A stretch of DNA of 64,000 bases from NCBI RefSeq assembly GCF_024347095.1, contig NZ_AP024904.1, positions 930,001 through 994,000 on the forward strand, written 5' to 3'. The position numbers were made by a program, and so were the translations under genes. The stretch comes from Vibrio rhizosphaerae (lineage in GTDB: Bacteria; Pseudomonadota; Gammaproteobacteria; Enterobacterales; Vibrionaceae). Position 1 is the first letter of the stretch. Every line of letters begins with the position of its first letter. Shown one piece after another: positions 9,554 through 17,883 of the stretch. The notes beneath the pieces were generated by a model. The model saw only the letters and a program-made list of their open reading frames with translations. It was not told the DNA's origin and made no database searches.

Positions 9554-9734
9554 GACTGTCCTGTCAAGGTGGATGAAGAAGTCGTTCGGTTAGGATTCAA
9601 ATGATAGTTCCGGTGACTGTCCTTTCAGGACAATACAGCGGCTAACATGTCTGTCCCGTCAATCTGTCCCGTTAAATAGGTAAGCTTAGACAACAGGCTA
9701 AAAGTGTCTGTCCCGGTAAAGAAAGGACAGACAC
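9554..9734. repeat. Cluster of CTGTCC repeats including a perfect 10-bp inverted repeat
   Basis: Five copies of a CTGTCC-centred motif stand in the gap between ansB and the Cache gene: GACTGTCC (9554 and 9615), ATGTCTGTCC (9647), ATCTGTCC (9662) and GTGTCTGTCC (9704). The last pairs perfectly with GGACAGACAC (9725-9734) across 11 bases; the copy at 9615 can fold as TGTCCT-TTC-AGGACA. The same words recur in many gaps to about 36.7 kb and are probably REP-like sequences moved by the transposase encoded near 28 kb. Confidence 0.65.
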
Positions 9735-9755
9735 TAAAAAGGGGCCGTAGCCCCT
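9735..9755 (-). terminator. Rho-independent terminator of ansB
   Basis: On the minus strand GGGGC-TACG-GCCCC is followed by TTTTT. It lies about 23 bases past the ansB stop codon. Confidence 0.8.
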
Positions 9756-9777
9756 TATCGATCGGTATCGGCAAAAA

Positions 9778-10818
9778 TTAGTTTTCGAAGTAATTTCGGA
9801 TAGTTTGCAAATTGTCACCATGAGCTAACGCCAGAGACAGAAGAACTTTTGCCTTCTGAGGATTATAAACCCCAGAGCCAATGCCCTCTTGTTTTGGCGT
9901 CACGAATCCATTACCAGTACGAGTTGAGCGCACCACCGGAATCCCTTTATCCATCGTTTCTTGTACCGCTTCAAGCATCACATCTGACAGCGATCCGTTG
10001 CCGGTTCCGGCAATCACAATCCCTTTCGCACCGTCTTTGATTGCAGCATGGAGCAACGCCGGATCTTGATCCTGATAGCTATACAGGATTTTCACTTTTG
10101 GCAATTGTTTGACATGACTAATATCGAAATAAGGCTTATCAACTGGCTTGGTTGGTTCATAGTAGAAATGCGGTTCACCACTTAAGAATGCACCCAGATA
10201 CCCTTGTTCTGTTGCTTTGAATGTATCCAGCATCGTTGAATTGGTTTTGGTCGTATAAAATGCAGAGCCGATCCGGTCATTCAGCACAACCATTGCACCA
10301 CGATGTTTCGCATCATCGTCTGACGCCAATCGGACAGCTTCTAACAAGTTCATACCCCCGTCAGCACTAATCGCAGTCGCCGGACGCATTGCACCAACGA
10401 TGACAACCGGTTTGTCGCTTTTCACCGTCAAATCAAGGAAAAACGCGGTTTCCTCGAGGGTATCCGTCCCATGAGTCACCACAACACCACTGGTTTTAGC
10501 ATCAGCCAGTTGCAGATTAATGGCTCTACTCAGTTTCAATAAAATATTCTGATTAATATTATTACTGTCTGTGTTTGCGATTTGCTCACCCACTACATGA
10601 GCAAAATCTTTTAATTCAGGTACAGCAGAAATTAACAGGTCGACACCAATCTTTCCGGCCTGATAGTCTGTTGTATCCATATTTGATTCAGAACTTCCCG
10701 CAATCGTTCCTCCAGTTGCGTAAATTTTGACGGTCGGTTTATCCGCGTTTGCAAAAGCAACAAAAGAGGTACAGAGCATCAACGCAGCCATCGTTTTGGA
10801 TAGATATTTTTTATTCAT
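9778..10818 (-). CDS. ansB: Type II (periplasmic) L-asparaginase
   Basis: A 346-residue enzyme with a signal peptide (residues 1-25, ending FANA-DK) that hydrolyses L-asparagine to aspartate and ammonia in the periplasm. Catalytic motifs are intact: ATGGTIAGS with the nucleophilic Thr, VVTHGTDTLEETAFFL with the second Thr-Asp pair, and GAMRPATAISADGG. The C-terminal half shows IVIAGTGNGSLSD and VVRSTRTGNGFV. Full length. It is monocistronic with its own terminator. In enterobacteria this class is induced anaerobically, but I see no convincing FNR or CRP site here. Confidence 0.95.
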   Translation of the reverse strand: MNKKYLSKTMAALMLCTSFVAFANADKPTVKIYATGGTIAGSSESNMDTTDYQAGKIGVDLLISAVPELKDFAHVVGEQIANTDSNNINQNILLKLSRAINLQLADAKTSGVVVTHGTDTLEETAFFLDLTVKSDKPVVIVGAMRPATAISADGGMNLLEAVRLASDDDAKHRGAMVVLNDRIGSAFYTTKTNSTMLDTFKATEQGYLGAFLSGEPHFYYEPTKPVDKPYFDISHVKQLPKVKILYSYQDQDPALLHAAIKDGAKGIVIAGTGNGSLSDVMLEAVQETMDKGIPVVRSTRTGNGFVTPKQEGIGSGVYNPQKAKVLLSLALAHGDNLQTIRNYFEN

Positions 10819-11438
10819 TTCATTTACCTTTTAATTCATTTCTATAATCTTTATCGCAATTAGTTTCGTTCTGAAACGAAAAATATGTAGAATATAGATA
10901 AAGGTAATGTCCTTATTCATCATTGTCCGTAAATATATGCCAAACATATGCATCAGCCGATATATTCAATACATCAGGCTTATCATGATGTTCCAAGACC
11001 AATTGCACCTAAATTGTGCAACATTTTTTCCCCGAAAAACCAGACAAACTTCAAAATTAAAATATTTTCATTCGGTTGGCGAAATCAGCACCCTGTTTTA
11101 GATTTGATCTTTTATATACACCACTTTATTAAAATTTATCCATTTTCATACCGATCACTTGATTGACATCATTCGATGAAAACCATCAAATAAAGAATAA
11201 ATCTTATCACTCTCTGAAAAAATATTTTCCGGTTATCACACCCTCACTATAAATTCAATTTAAATAATTGTAATAAATTCTTTCAGATTATATTTTATCC
11301 AAACCCGAATTACTGGAAAGCGCTTATCTGTTCAGAGTGATATAATGAATCTTATATTCACAATTCATAAGATAATAATTAATTATTCATTCACATTTAT
11401 TTTTATATTTATCTACAAAACCGATTTCCCCCACACAT
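10819..11438. other. Long AT-rich gap between ansB and the ectoine operon end
   Basis: About 620 bases, strongly AT-rich, with no ORF that looks coding. It should contain the ansB promoter on the minus strand. Position 10864-10881 holds a small inverted repeat, TTTCGTT-CTGA-AACGAAA, about 46 bases upstream of the ansB start; it could be an operator or a transcript hairpin. I see no RNA gene in it. Confidence 0.5.
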
Positions 11439-11475
11439 AAAAAAACCGGATGACAGTTTCGATCATCCGGTTTCA
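11439..11475 (-). terminator. Rho-independent terminator of the ectABC-ask operon
   Basis: AAACCGGATGA and TCATCCGGTTT form an 11-bp stem with a 9-base loop, followed on the minus strand by seven T. It begins about 30 bases past the ask stop codon. Confidence 0.88.
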
Positions 11476-11503
11476 GTATGTTTAAGATCTAATGAAATCT
11501 TAA

Positions 11504-12931
11504 TTAAGCAGCATAGCTACTCGAATTCTTTTTCGGGCAGTTCCCTTCAATCAACATTTCATGCAGTAAACAAATCGCCTGATGATAATGTTTATCTTCG
11601 ATACAGAACTGAACGTTCACATTTCGGAGTGATGAAAGCACAGCCATCGGTTGAATATTGCCCTGATTCAATGCAAGCATCCCATTTGCCAGCACTTCAC
11701 AGGTATCCATTGAAGCACCGATCGCTGAAATTAACGCCACCATTTTGCCAGAAACAGATGCCGCCGGATAACGCTGTTCGACGCTTGCCAGCAGACGATT
11801 CAAACTATCACTTTGTCCGTGTAAATAGTAAGTCATCGAGTTGGCGTTCATCTCTTTGCCGATCAGATCGACTTTCGCTTCTGCAATCATTTCGGCCATT
11901 TCATAACTGACGGTATCCACCAATCCAACCATCGACTGATCAAATAAATGCAGCGCAAACACTTTATCGCGTCCGGCAATAATTTCCACCCGATGGTTAT
12001 CCGGATCATGATCACCTGAAATCCGTGTTCCGGTATGTTCCGGTTCAAAGGTGTTTTTCACGATCAATGGAATATCTTTCTGACGCAGTCCCGTCGCAGC
12101 ATTGGGGTGAATCGCTTCCATACCAAGGTTGGCAAGCTGATCAGCAACATCAAAGTTCGTCTCTCCCATCGGACGTACAGCATCTGCGCCCACAATACCC
12201 GGATCAGCCGTACTCAGATGATACTCTTTATGGATAATAGCCTGATCAGCGCCCGTAATCGCAGCAATTCGACTGAACGTCATCTCACTGTAGCCTCGAT
12301 CATACGTTTTCATCAGGCCTTCATCGCAATATGCGTAGCCAGTCACAATTGGTAATTCACATGTCACATCAACGTCTTTAAATGCCTGACGAATGACGTC
12401 ATCCAAACTACCGTGGTGATCTTCATTCCAGCCAGATAAATCGATAAACCGGGAGTTGATACCGGAATGCTTCAGTTTCAAGACGGTATTGTAAGCACTG
12501 TGTGCTTCTCCCAACGAAGACAGAAATTCTCGAATCTGCGGCAGGTAACGGCTCAGGGAAAACTGGCCATGCTGACATGTATCCATGATATTACGGATAC
12601 AGTTCTTCGCTTCAGACAAACGGGAGCGAATAAACTTATCGGCACGGAGACGAGACATCGGATCAGCAAAAATATTCTGATTGATGAGCATCATCCGTTG
12701 CTCTAACGCTTCCATCTTTTCCTGCCACGTTTCACTACGTTGGGCAATTAACTGATAAATACCGGGCTGACCGGTTTTTTTACATTCCAATAACGCATCC
12801 GTGATGCCTGAATAAGCAGAAACAACAAAAATACGTTGGTAAGGGTTTTCCGGCCGTAGCAGGATATTTTCCATCACTGCATCAAATGCAGTCATTGATG
12901 TACCGCCGATTTTCTCTACGGTGAATGACAT
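11504..12931 (-). CDS. ask: Aspartate kinase of the ectoine operon (Ask_Ect)
   Basis: A 475-residue aspartokinase that makes aspartyl phosphate, the first step to aspartate semialdehyde and so to ectoine. It begins FTVEKIGGTSMTAFDAV, the kinase signature, has the catalytic region GRGYSEMTFSRIAAITGADQAI, and carries paired ACT domains near the C-terminus (MVGLVDTVSYEMAEM and VALISAIGASMD). Its position as the last gene of ectABC-ask is typical of specialised aspartokinases thought to escape lysine/threonine feedback. AAGGAG is six bases before the ATG. Confidence 0.93.
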   Translation of the reverse strand: MSFTVEKIGGTSMTAFDAVMENILLRPENPYQRIFVVSAYSGITDALLECKKTGQPGIYQLIAQRSETWQEKMEALEQRMMLINQNIFADPMSRLRADKFIRSRLSEAKNCIRNIMDTCQHGQFSLSRYLPQIREFLSSLGEAHSAYNTVLKLKHSGINSRFIDLSGWNEDHHGSLDDVIRQAFKDVDVTCELPIVTGYAYCDEGLMKTYDRGYSEMTFSRIAAITGADQAIIHKEYHLSTADPGIVGADAVRPMGETNFDVADQLANLGMEAIHPNAATGLRQKDIPLIVKNTFEPEHTGTRISGDHDPDNHRVEIIAGRDKVFALHLFDQSMVGLVDTVSYEMAEMIAEAKVDLIGKEMNANSMTYYLHGQSDSLNRLLASVEQRYPAASVSGKMVALISAIGASMDTCEVLANGMLALNQGNIQPMAVLSSLRNVNVQFCIEDKHYHQAICLLHEMLIEGNCPKKNSSSYAA

Positions 12932-12949
12932 GTTTTCTCCTTGTTATGA

Positions 12950-12973
12950 CCGGACAGTCTTCGGACTGTCCGG
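12950..12973 (-). other. Perfect stem-loop between ectC and ask
   Basis: CCGGACAGTC and GACTGTCCGG form a perfect 10-bp stem around a 4-base loop (CGAA in the operon transcript). No U-run follows, so it is not an ordinary terminator. It may protect or process the ectABC part of the message and so set lower ask expression. The GACTGTCC core is shared with the dispersed intergenic repeats. Confidence 0.6.
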
Positions 12974-13018
12974 ATAGATACATTCCTCCAACATCACAAT
13001 AAGCTTTGAAGCGACGAC

Positions 13019-13402
13019 TTAACTCAGTGGATAAACACCGGAGGCATCGTGGACTTCTTGCCCATTCAAAGGCGGGTTGAAGACACAAGCCATCACCATG
13101 TTCTGTCCGGGATAAGCCCGTAGATAATGCTCGTCATGCTGGTCTAAGATGTACAGTGTTCCCGGCTCAATCGGGTATGTTTTGCCACCGACAACTTCGA
13201 TCTCGCCACTGCCGGAGACGCAGTAGACGGATTCAAGGTGATTTTTATAGTGAATATGAGTCTCAGTATCCTGATAAATCGTCGTAATATGAAATGAGAA
13301 GCCCATATTGTCATCTTTCAATAACATGCGGACGCTTTCCCAGTTTTCCGATACCACACGACGTTCACTTTGAATACACTCTTTTAATGTTCTGACAATC
13401 AT
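13019..13402 (-). CDS. ectC: L-ectoine synthase
   Basis: A 127-residue cupin enzyme that closes N-gamma-acetyl-diaminobutyrate to ectoine in the cytoplasm. It starts MIVRTLKE like its family; [16 protein letters not shown] carries the conserved Glu, and [16 protein letters not shown] the Tyr and His that bind the metal. Length is standard. It is the third gene of ectABC, 15 bases after ectB, with a GGGATT Shine-Dalgarno-like sequence. Confidence 0.96.
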   Translation of the reverse strand: MIVRTLKECIQSERRVVSENWESVRMLLKDDNMGFSFHITTIYQDTETHIHYKNHLESVYCVSGSGEIEVVGGKTYPIEPGTLYILDQHDEHYLRAYPGQNMVMACVFNPPLNGQEVHDASGVYPLS

Positions 13403-13417
13403 AATAATCCCTTATCC

Positions 13418-14683
13418 TTAAGATGCTTTTTTAATGTATTGAGGAGCGATGGTCTCTGTTGCACACTGGAAGATATCCAGTCCTTCTTTCAGTTCGTCAG
13501 AGCTGATCGTCAATGGACAGAAGAATTTCAATACTTCACCATCAGGACCGGCGGTTTCAATGATCATGCCGCGGTTGAAACACTCACGTGCAATTTTCTC
13601 GGCAACTTCACCAGAAATACACTCGACCCCCTGCATCAGACCACGACCTTTCAGGCGTGAAAATAGCTCAGGATAACGACGGCGCATTTTCTCGATAACG
13701 TTTGTCACCTCCTGGGCACACTCACCAATGTGATGCTCAAGGTCATGGTTGGTCCAGTAGGTTTCAATGGCTTTTGTTGCCGTCACAAACGCATGGTTAT
13801 TACCACGGAATGTCCCGTTATGTTCACCAGATTCCCAAACATCCAGCTCAGGTTTCATCAGTACCAGTGACATCGGCAGACCGTAACCACCGATCGATTT
13901 CGATAGCGTCACAATATCGGGTGTAATACCCGCAGGTTCAAAACTAAAGAAAGTCCCGGTACGACCACAACCCGCCTGAATATCATCGACAATCAACAAA
14001 ATTTTGTGTCGTTTACAGAGAGTGTTCAATCGTTGTAACCAACTTTCAGAAGCAGCATTTAATCCGCCTTCCCCCTGTACGGTTTCCACCAATACAGCTG
14101 CCGGTTTATCCATGCCTGAAGAACCATCGGTCAACATGGTTTCAAACAATTTCAGGCCGTCTTGTCCTGCATATCCGTCATAAGGCAGACGTTGAATGCC
14201 ATGTAACTGTAGTCCTGCCGCACCGCGGTGATGCTGGTTACCCGTCGCAGCAAGTGCTCCGTATGAACAACCGTGGAAACCATTGGTAAATGCAATGACA
14301 TTACTCCGGCCGGTAACTTTCCGGGCCAGTTTTAATGCGGCCTCCACTGCGTTGGTACCCGTTGGTCCGGTGAACTGGACTTTATAATCCAGCATACGAG
14401 GCCGGAAAATATGGTGCTCAAGCGCTTGTAAAAATTCAGCTTTCGCCTCGGAATACATATCCAAGCCATGCGTCACACCATCTTTGTCGATATAATCCAA
14501 CAGTGCCTGTTTCAGAATGGCATTGTTATGGCCGTAATTTAATGCACCGGCACCGGATAAAAAATCAAGATAGCGGTCACCACGTTCGGAATACAGGCAG
14601 CTCCCTTTTGCCGTCGCAAATACGACTGGGAAGTGATTGGCATACGATTGTACGTTTGACTCTTTCTCGTTGAAAATATTCAT
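13418..14683 (-). CDS. ectB: Diaminobutyrate-2-oxoglutarate transaminase
   Basis: A 421-residue class III aminotransferase that makes 2,4-diaminobutyrate from aspartate semialdehyde with glutamate. Family features are FLSGAGALNYGHNN, FTGPTGTNAVEAALKLARK, GFHGCSYGALA, the PLP aspartate in LLIVDDIQAGCGRTG and the PLP lysine in TLSKSIGGYGLPMS. I start at MNIFNEKES, the usual EctB beginning, with AAGGAA about 11 bases upstream; the frame stays open 19 codons further. About 120 bases separate it from ectA. Confidence 0.96.
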   Translation of the reverse strand: MNIFNEKESNVQSYANHFPVVFATAKGSCLYSERGDRYLDFLSGAGALNYGHNNAILKQALLDYIDKDGVTHGLDMYSEAKAEFLQALEHHIFRPRMLDYKVQFTGPTGTNAVEAALKLARKVTGRSNVIAFTNGFHGCSYGALAATGNQHHRGAAGLQLHGIQRLPYDGYAGQDGLKLFETMLTDGSSGMDKPAAVLVETVQGEGGLNAASESWLQRLNTLCKRHKILLIVDDIQAGCGRTGTFFSFEPAGITPDIVTLSKSIGGYGLPMSLVLMKPELDVWESGEHNGTFRGNNHAFVTATKAIETYWTNHDLEHHIGECAQEVTNVIEKMRRRYPELFSRLKGRGLMQGVECISGEVAEKIARECFNRGMIIETAGPDGEVLKFFCPLTISSDELKEGLDIFQCATETIAPQYIKKAS

Positions 14684-14803
14684 AATTGAATAAATTTCCT
14701 TTGTTTGAATTTCTATGTATGGATTGGGTAAATTGGGCAAACAGACGACAGCAGTCGCTGGAGTGTACTTGTCACTTCAGTGAATACTTACGTTTAATCG
14801 TCA

Positions 14804-15355
14804 CTACGTTTGTGGTGTTGACTTCAGCGGAATATGATAAAGATATTCCGTTTCATGCTGTCCATCGAAATGTCGTGTCTCATCAAGAAACGTTGAAACC
14901 TGCCCTTGTAGACCATTTGCACGGTCGAATTTCTTAAATAGGTTCCAAGAACCCTGATTATCTCTGGTAATCGTGGTCTCGATGGCTGTGATATCTTGTA
15001 GATTCTCCTGAGAAATCAGCTGCTCTAACATATCGAATGCTAAACCTTTTCCTCGTGCATCAGGATGGACGGCAACCTGCCAGATAAACAGCTCCGAAGG
15101 CTTGTCCGGTTTACGATAAGCAGAAATGAATCCCAAAATATCATCTTGCTGCTCAGCAAGAATACACGTCTTTTGGAAATGAATTGACTGTAAAAAATTA
15201 CAATATGCAGAGTTTTCATCCAATGGTGGGCATAAACTCACTAATTCGTGAATCCGCTGACCATCTGAACGAACGGGGGTTCTAAAAATCCACTGCGAAT
15301 GATTTCGCTCTAGTGTAGCTCTAGCCATTTCTGACCATGGTGTGTTGGTGATCAT
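14804..15355 (-). CDS. ectA: Diaminobutyrate acetyltransferase
   Basis: A 183-residue GNAT enzyme that acetylates 2,4-diaminobutyrate at the gamma nitrogen, the second ectoine step. It has the N-terminal FRTPVRSDGQRIHELV, the LDENSAYCNFL segment typical of EctA, and the acetyl-CoA loop VHPDARGKGLAFDML. First gene of the operon, divergent from the qrr RNA gene with about 370 bases between the two starts. Induction by salt is expected from the pathway; I do not recognise a specific operator such as a CosR site. Confidence 0.95.
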   Translation of the reverse strand: MITNTPWSEMARATLERNHSQWIFRTPVRSDGQRIHELVSLCPPLDENSAYCNFLQSIHFQKTCILAEQQDDILGFISAYRKPDKPSELFIWQVAVHPDARGKGLAFDMLEQLISQENLQDITAIETTITRDNQGSWNLFKKFDRANGLQGQVSTFLDETRHFDGQHETEYLYHIPLKSTPQT

Positions 15356-15610
15356 GACAATGCCTAATATTTTGAACTCTAATTAATTTCCTAAAACACT
15401 AACACATTAATTCCGCACATTTCAAGCTAAAATTTAAACCAAAATTATAACATTTACACTAAATTATTGATTTTTTAAGATAAAATTTAAGGCTTTTTAA
15501 CATACTATAAGACCTCGAATATTTAGATGTATAATAAAATATCTTTTCCTTTTTATGACGCTTATTTAACAGTGATATGACAATGGTATCACTAGCATTT
15601 TGTCTTATCT

Positions 15611-15637
15611 TTGCATTTTGCATTTTCAATATGCAAA
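15611..15637. promoter_or_regulatory. LuxO-type upstream activating sites of qrr
   Basis: TTGCATTTTGCAT (15611-15623) matches the TTGCA-N3-TGCAA pattern of LuxO sites, and a further ATGCAAA half site follows at 15631. They lie about 100 bp before the predicted qrr start, the normal distance for a sigma-54 activator. LuxO itself is outside this window. Confidence 0.65.
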
Positions 15638-15698
15638 AAACAAAGCTCATATGACTCATTTTGCCTAAAAAACGCACAAAAAAATGGTTTTTTGTAGT

Positions 15699-15714
15699 TG
15701 GCACACTTCATGCT
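15699..15714 (+). promoter_or_regulatory. Sigma-54 promoter of qrr
   Basis: TGGCAC-N5-ATGCT matches the -24/-12 consensus TGGCAC-N5-TTGCA with the invariant GG and GC at the right spacing. The GC pair at 15712-15713 puts the transcript start at 15725, exactly where the RNA begins TGACCC. Confidence 0.85.
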
Positions 15715-15724
15715 TTATTTACAT

Positions 15725-15834
15725 TGACCCTTCTTAAGCCGAGGGTCACCTAGCCAACTGACGTTGTTAGTGAATGAATATTTGTTCACAATAAATTACA
15801 GCCAGCCACGTAAATTGTGACTGGCTATTTTTTT
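15725..15834 (+). ncRNA. qrr: Qrr quorum-sensing regulatory small RNA
   Basis: A 110-nt RNA gene. The first stem pairs TGACCC with GGGTCA (15725-15730 with 15743-15748). The invariant Qrr target-pairing region fills 15743-15774 and includes CACCTAGCCAACTGACGT and GTTGTTAGTGAA. The 3' end is a Rho-independent terminator, AGCCAGCCAC/GTGACTGGCT-type stem (15800-15826) and a run of T. In Vibrio, LuxO-P and sigma-54 switch on qrr at low cell density; with Hfq the RNA represses the LuxR/HapR master regulator and activates aphA. Which numbered Qrr this is cannot be told from the window. Confidence 0.95.
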
Positions 15835-16057
15835 AGCTAAATTTTGTCAGATATCTCACTTTATTCGCGATTTTTCTCATCCAATAACATTTTCTCATTT
15901 GACGTTTTCACCAAATCTTACAAGACTTTAGATATGTATCTTCAGATGATGTTTCTGGGTATGGACGTGCTCATCAGAAAGATTCTATTGATCCAGCAGT
16001 GCCGCCGATTCACTGATCTGTACACGGCAACGCTGAATACGACAACGAGATATAGCT
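15835..16057. other. Leader between qrr and the AacS-like gene
   Basis: About 220 bases following the qrr terminator. It should hold the promoter of the next gene. No operator, RNA gene or credible short ORF is visible. Confidence 0.4.
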
Positions 16058-17584
16058 ATGGCAAACGATGCTCAATTATGGACACCAAGTCCAGAATCTG
16101 TTCGTTCATCAAACCTTTACCAATTTATTCAGCACATCAATATGCAGGGCGAAGCGCTGGAAGGTTTTGACCAACTCCAGCAGTGGTCAGTCACCAACAG
16201 TAAACAATTCTGGCTGGAAATCTGGCAATACTGTGACGTCATTGGATTTCGCGGAGACTGCGTCTTCGGTGAAGCCGTTGCCAAATGGGATCAGTTTATT
16301 GCGGCTCGGGATACGATCTGGTTTCCTCAGGCACAACTCAATTATGCGGAAAATTTACTCTCCTACGCATTTCAGGAGCCAGATGCAATTGCACTCTGGT
16401 TTAAAAATGAAAACGGTCAGACAAAAACACTCACTTGGCAACAACTGTGTGATCAAGTGTCGCTTGTCCAGCAATGGCTGACTCAAAATGGTGTCGAGCG
16501 GGGTGACGTTGTGGTTGCTTACCTCCCCCACATACCTGAAACCATTGTCGCTCTGCTGGCCGTTACTAGTCTGGGGGCAATCTGGTCGTCCCTTGCCCCT
16601 GAAGATACGGATATTCAAACGGCTATGGCGTGTTTTCAACCACTACAGCCCAAAGTATTATTCTGTAGCAATGGATATAACCGGGCCGGAGCGACAATCA
16701 ATACCGAGGAGAGTAATCGGAAACTGGTTGATCATCTGACGACTTTGAACAATACATGTCAGATCGAATACCTACAAACACCGCAGTTTTCATCCAACTA
16801 TGTTGATACGTTTTCAGACTGGCAGGCAATTCTGGCCAGCTATATCTCCAGAGGGATCAATTATGAACGGATCGGATTTAACGATCCGCTCTTCATTCAT
16901 CACCACCGGCTGCCTTCAGGTCAGAACGAACGGATCGTCCATCGTATCGGCGGGACAATTCTCAATCATTTAAAAGAACATCAACTTCATTGTAATATTC
17001 AGCCCGGCACCCGCCTGCTCAGTCATTGTTCATGCAGTAGCACCGCCTTGCTCTGGCATACATCAGCACTTGCCAGCGGCGCAACCCTCGTATTTTACGA
17101 TGGAGCCCCGCTATTCCCCAATATGAATGCACTATGGTCTCTGGCGGAAGAATCAAAAAGTAACAGCATGCATGTCTCTTCCGTCTATCTGGATTCTTTA
17201 AGGGAAGCCGTATTTTCTCCGGGGCATTTCTATCCGATGCAGTCTTTACAGACACTAATTGTCAGCGGCCCGATCAACTACCCACACCTGTTCGAATATA
17301 TCTATTCCTATATTCAAACCGATATATCGGTAATCCCAGCGTCTCAGGAAGAAGATATCGCCGGTTCTTTTTTAATCGGCCACCCTATGGCTTATGTGGA
17401 CAGACACTACATGATGACTCCGGCCCTGGGATGTCATGTTTTGATTGAGGGCCAAAATCTACGATGTACCAATAGTTTTCCCAACCAGCCGCTCGGTTTT
17501 TGGCAAGATTCAGGCGAGAACTATCACCGTACCTACTGGCAAGAGAATCAGGGAATATGGTCTCAGCCGGAACATAGCAAGTAA
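16058..17584 (+). CDS. Degenerate, truncated acetoacetyl-CoA-synthetase-like protein
   Basis: A 508-residue protein that aligns by eye with acetoacetyl-CoA synthetase (normally about 650 residues): WFPQAQLNYAENLLS, then VAYLPHIPETIVALLAVTSLGAIWSSLAPE, ATLVFYDGAPLFPNMNALW and PLGFWQDSGENYHRTYW. The adenylate-forming P-loop, normally YSSGTTGLPK, is ruined: residues 276-295 read DPLFIHHHRLPSGQNERIVH. The Gly-Gly-Thr-Asp motif is EEDIAG, and the protein ends where the usual HGDW hinge and mobile C-terminal domain would begin. It should not activate a carboxylic acid. The frame is intact, suggesting a kept pseudoenzyme or a recent decay. Weak Shine-Dalgarno sequence (ACGAGA). Confidence 0.8.
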   Translation: MANDAQLWTPSPESVRSSNLYQFIQHINMQGEALEGFDQLQQWSVTNSKQFWLEIWQYCDVIGFRGDCVFGEAVAKWDQFIAARDTIWFPQAQLNYAENLLSYAFQEPDAIALWFKNENGQTKTLTWQQLCDQVSLVQQWLTQNGVERGDVVVAYLPHIPETIVALLAVTSLGAIWSSLAPEDTDIQTAMACFQPLQPKVLFCSNGYNRAGATINTEESNRKLVDHLTTLNNTCQIEYLQTPQFSSNYVDTFSDWQAILASYISRGINYERIGFNDPLFIHHHRLPSGQNERIVHRIGGTILNHLKEHQLHCNIQPGTRLLSHCSCSSTALLWHTSALASGATLVFYDGAPLFPNMNALWSLAEESKSNSMHVSSVYLDSLREAVFSPGHFYPMQSLQTLIVSGPINYPHLFEYIYSYIQTDISVIPASQEEDIAGSFLIGHPMAYVDRHYMMTPALGCHVLIEGQNLRCTNSFPNQPLGFWQDSGENYHRTYWQENQGIWSQPEHSK

Positions 17585-17611
17585 TCCGCTAAATCAGATG
17601 CGATAAAATAA

Positions 17612-17643
17612 ATAAGGGCCTGTCTCATCAGACAGGCCCTTAT
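17612..17643. terminator. Strong bidirectional terminator hairpin
   Basis: ATAAGGGCCTGTC and GACAGGCCCTTAT form a 13-bp stem around TCATCA, 28 bases after the AacS-like stop. T-rich sequence follows on both sides. The rest of the gap up to 17883 is AT-rich and featureless. Confidence 0.85.
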
Positions 17644-17883
17644 TTATGCTTTATTATATTTTTTTGTTTCAGCCAGCGTTGCTAGTCACCGCGCTTGTTA
17701 CTGGTACTTGCAACTGACGTTATCAGCTTTAATCTTGCTCAAGCAGTTGTGTTATTAAACGTGACTTCTTACAAAAAATATGTGAATTAAATCAAAAAAA
17801 TGTCACCAAACAAAAAACAATTGTGACATTGTGTGCAATTCATATCAATTCATTCATTTAAGACTTCTTGTGTATTTTTTTCA

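Noticed and set aside
10907..11166. Overlapping short plus-strand frames in the ansB-ask gap
   Set aside because: No ribosome site, no recognisable sequence, in very AT-rich DNA likely to be the ansB promoter.
15459..15704. 81-codon minus-strand frame upstream of ectA
   Set aside because: It runs across the LuxO sites and sigma-54 promoter of qrr, is AT-driven, and has no ribosome site; treated as chance.
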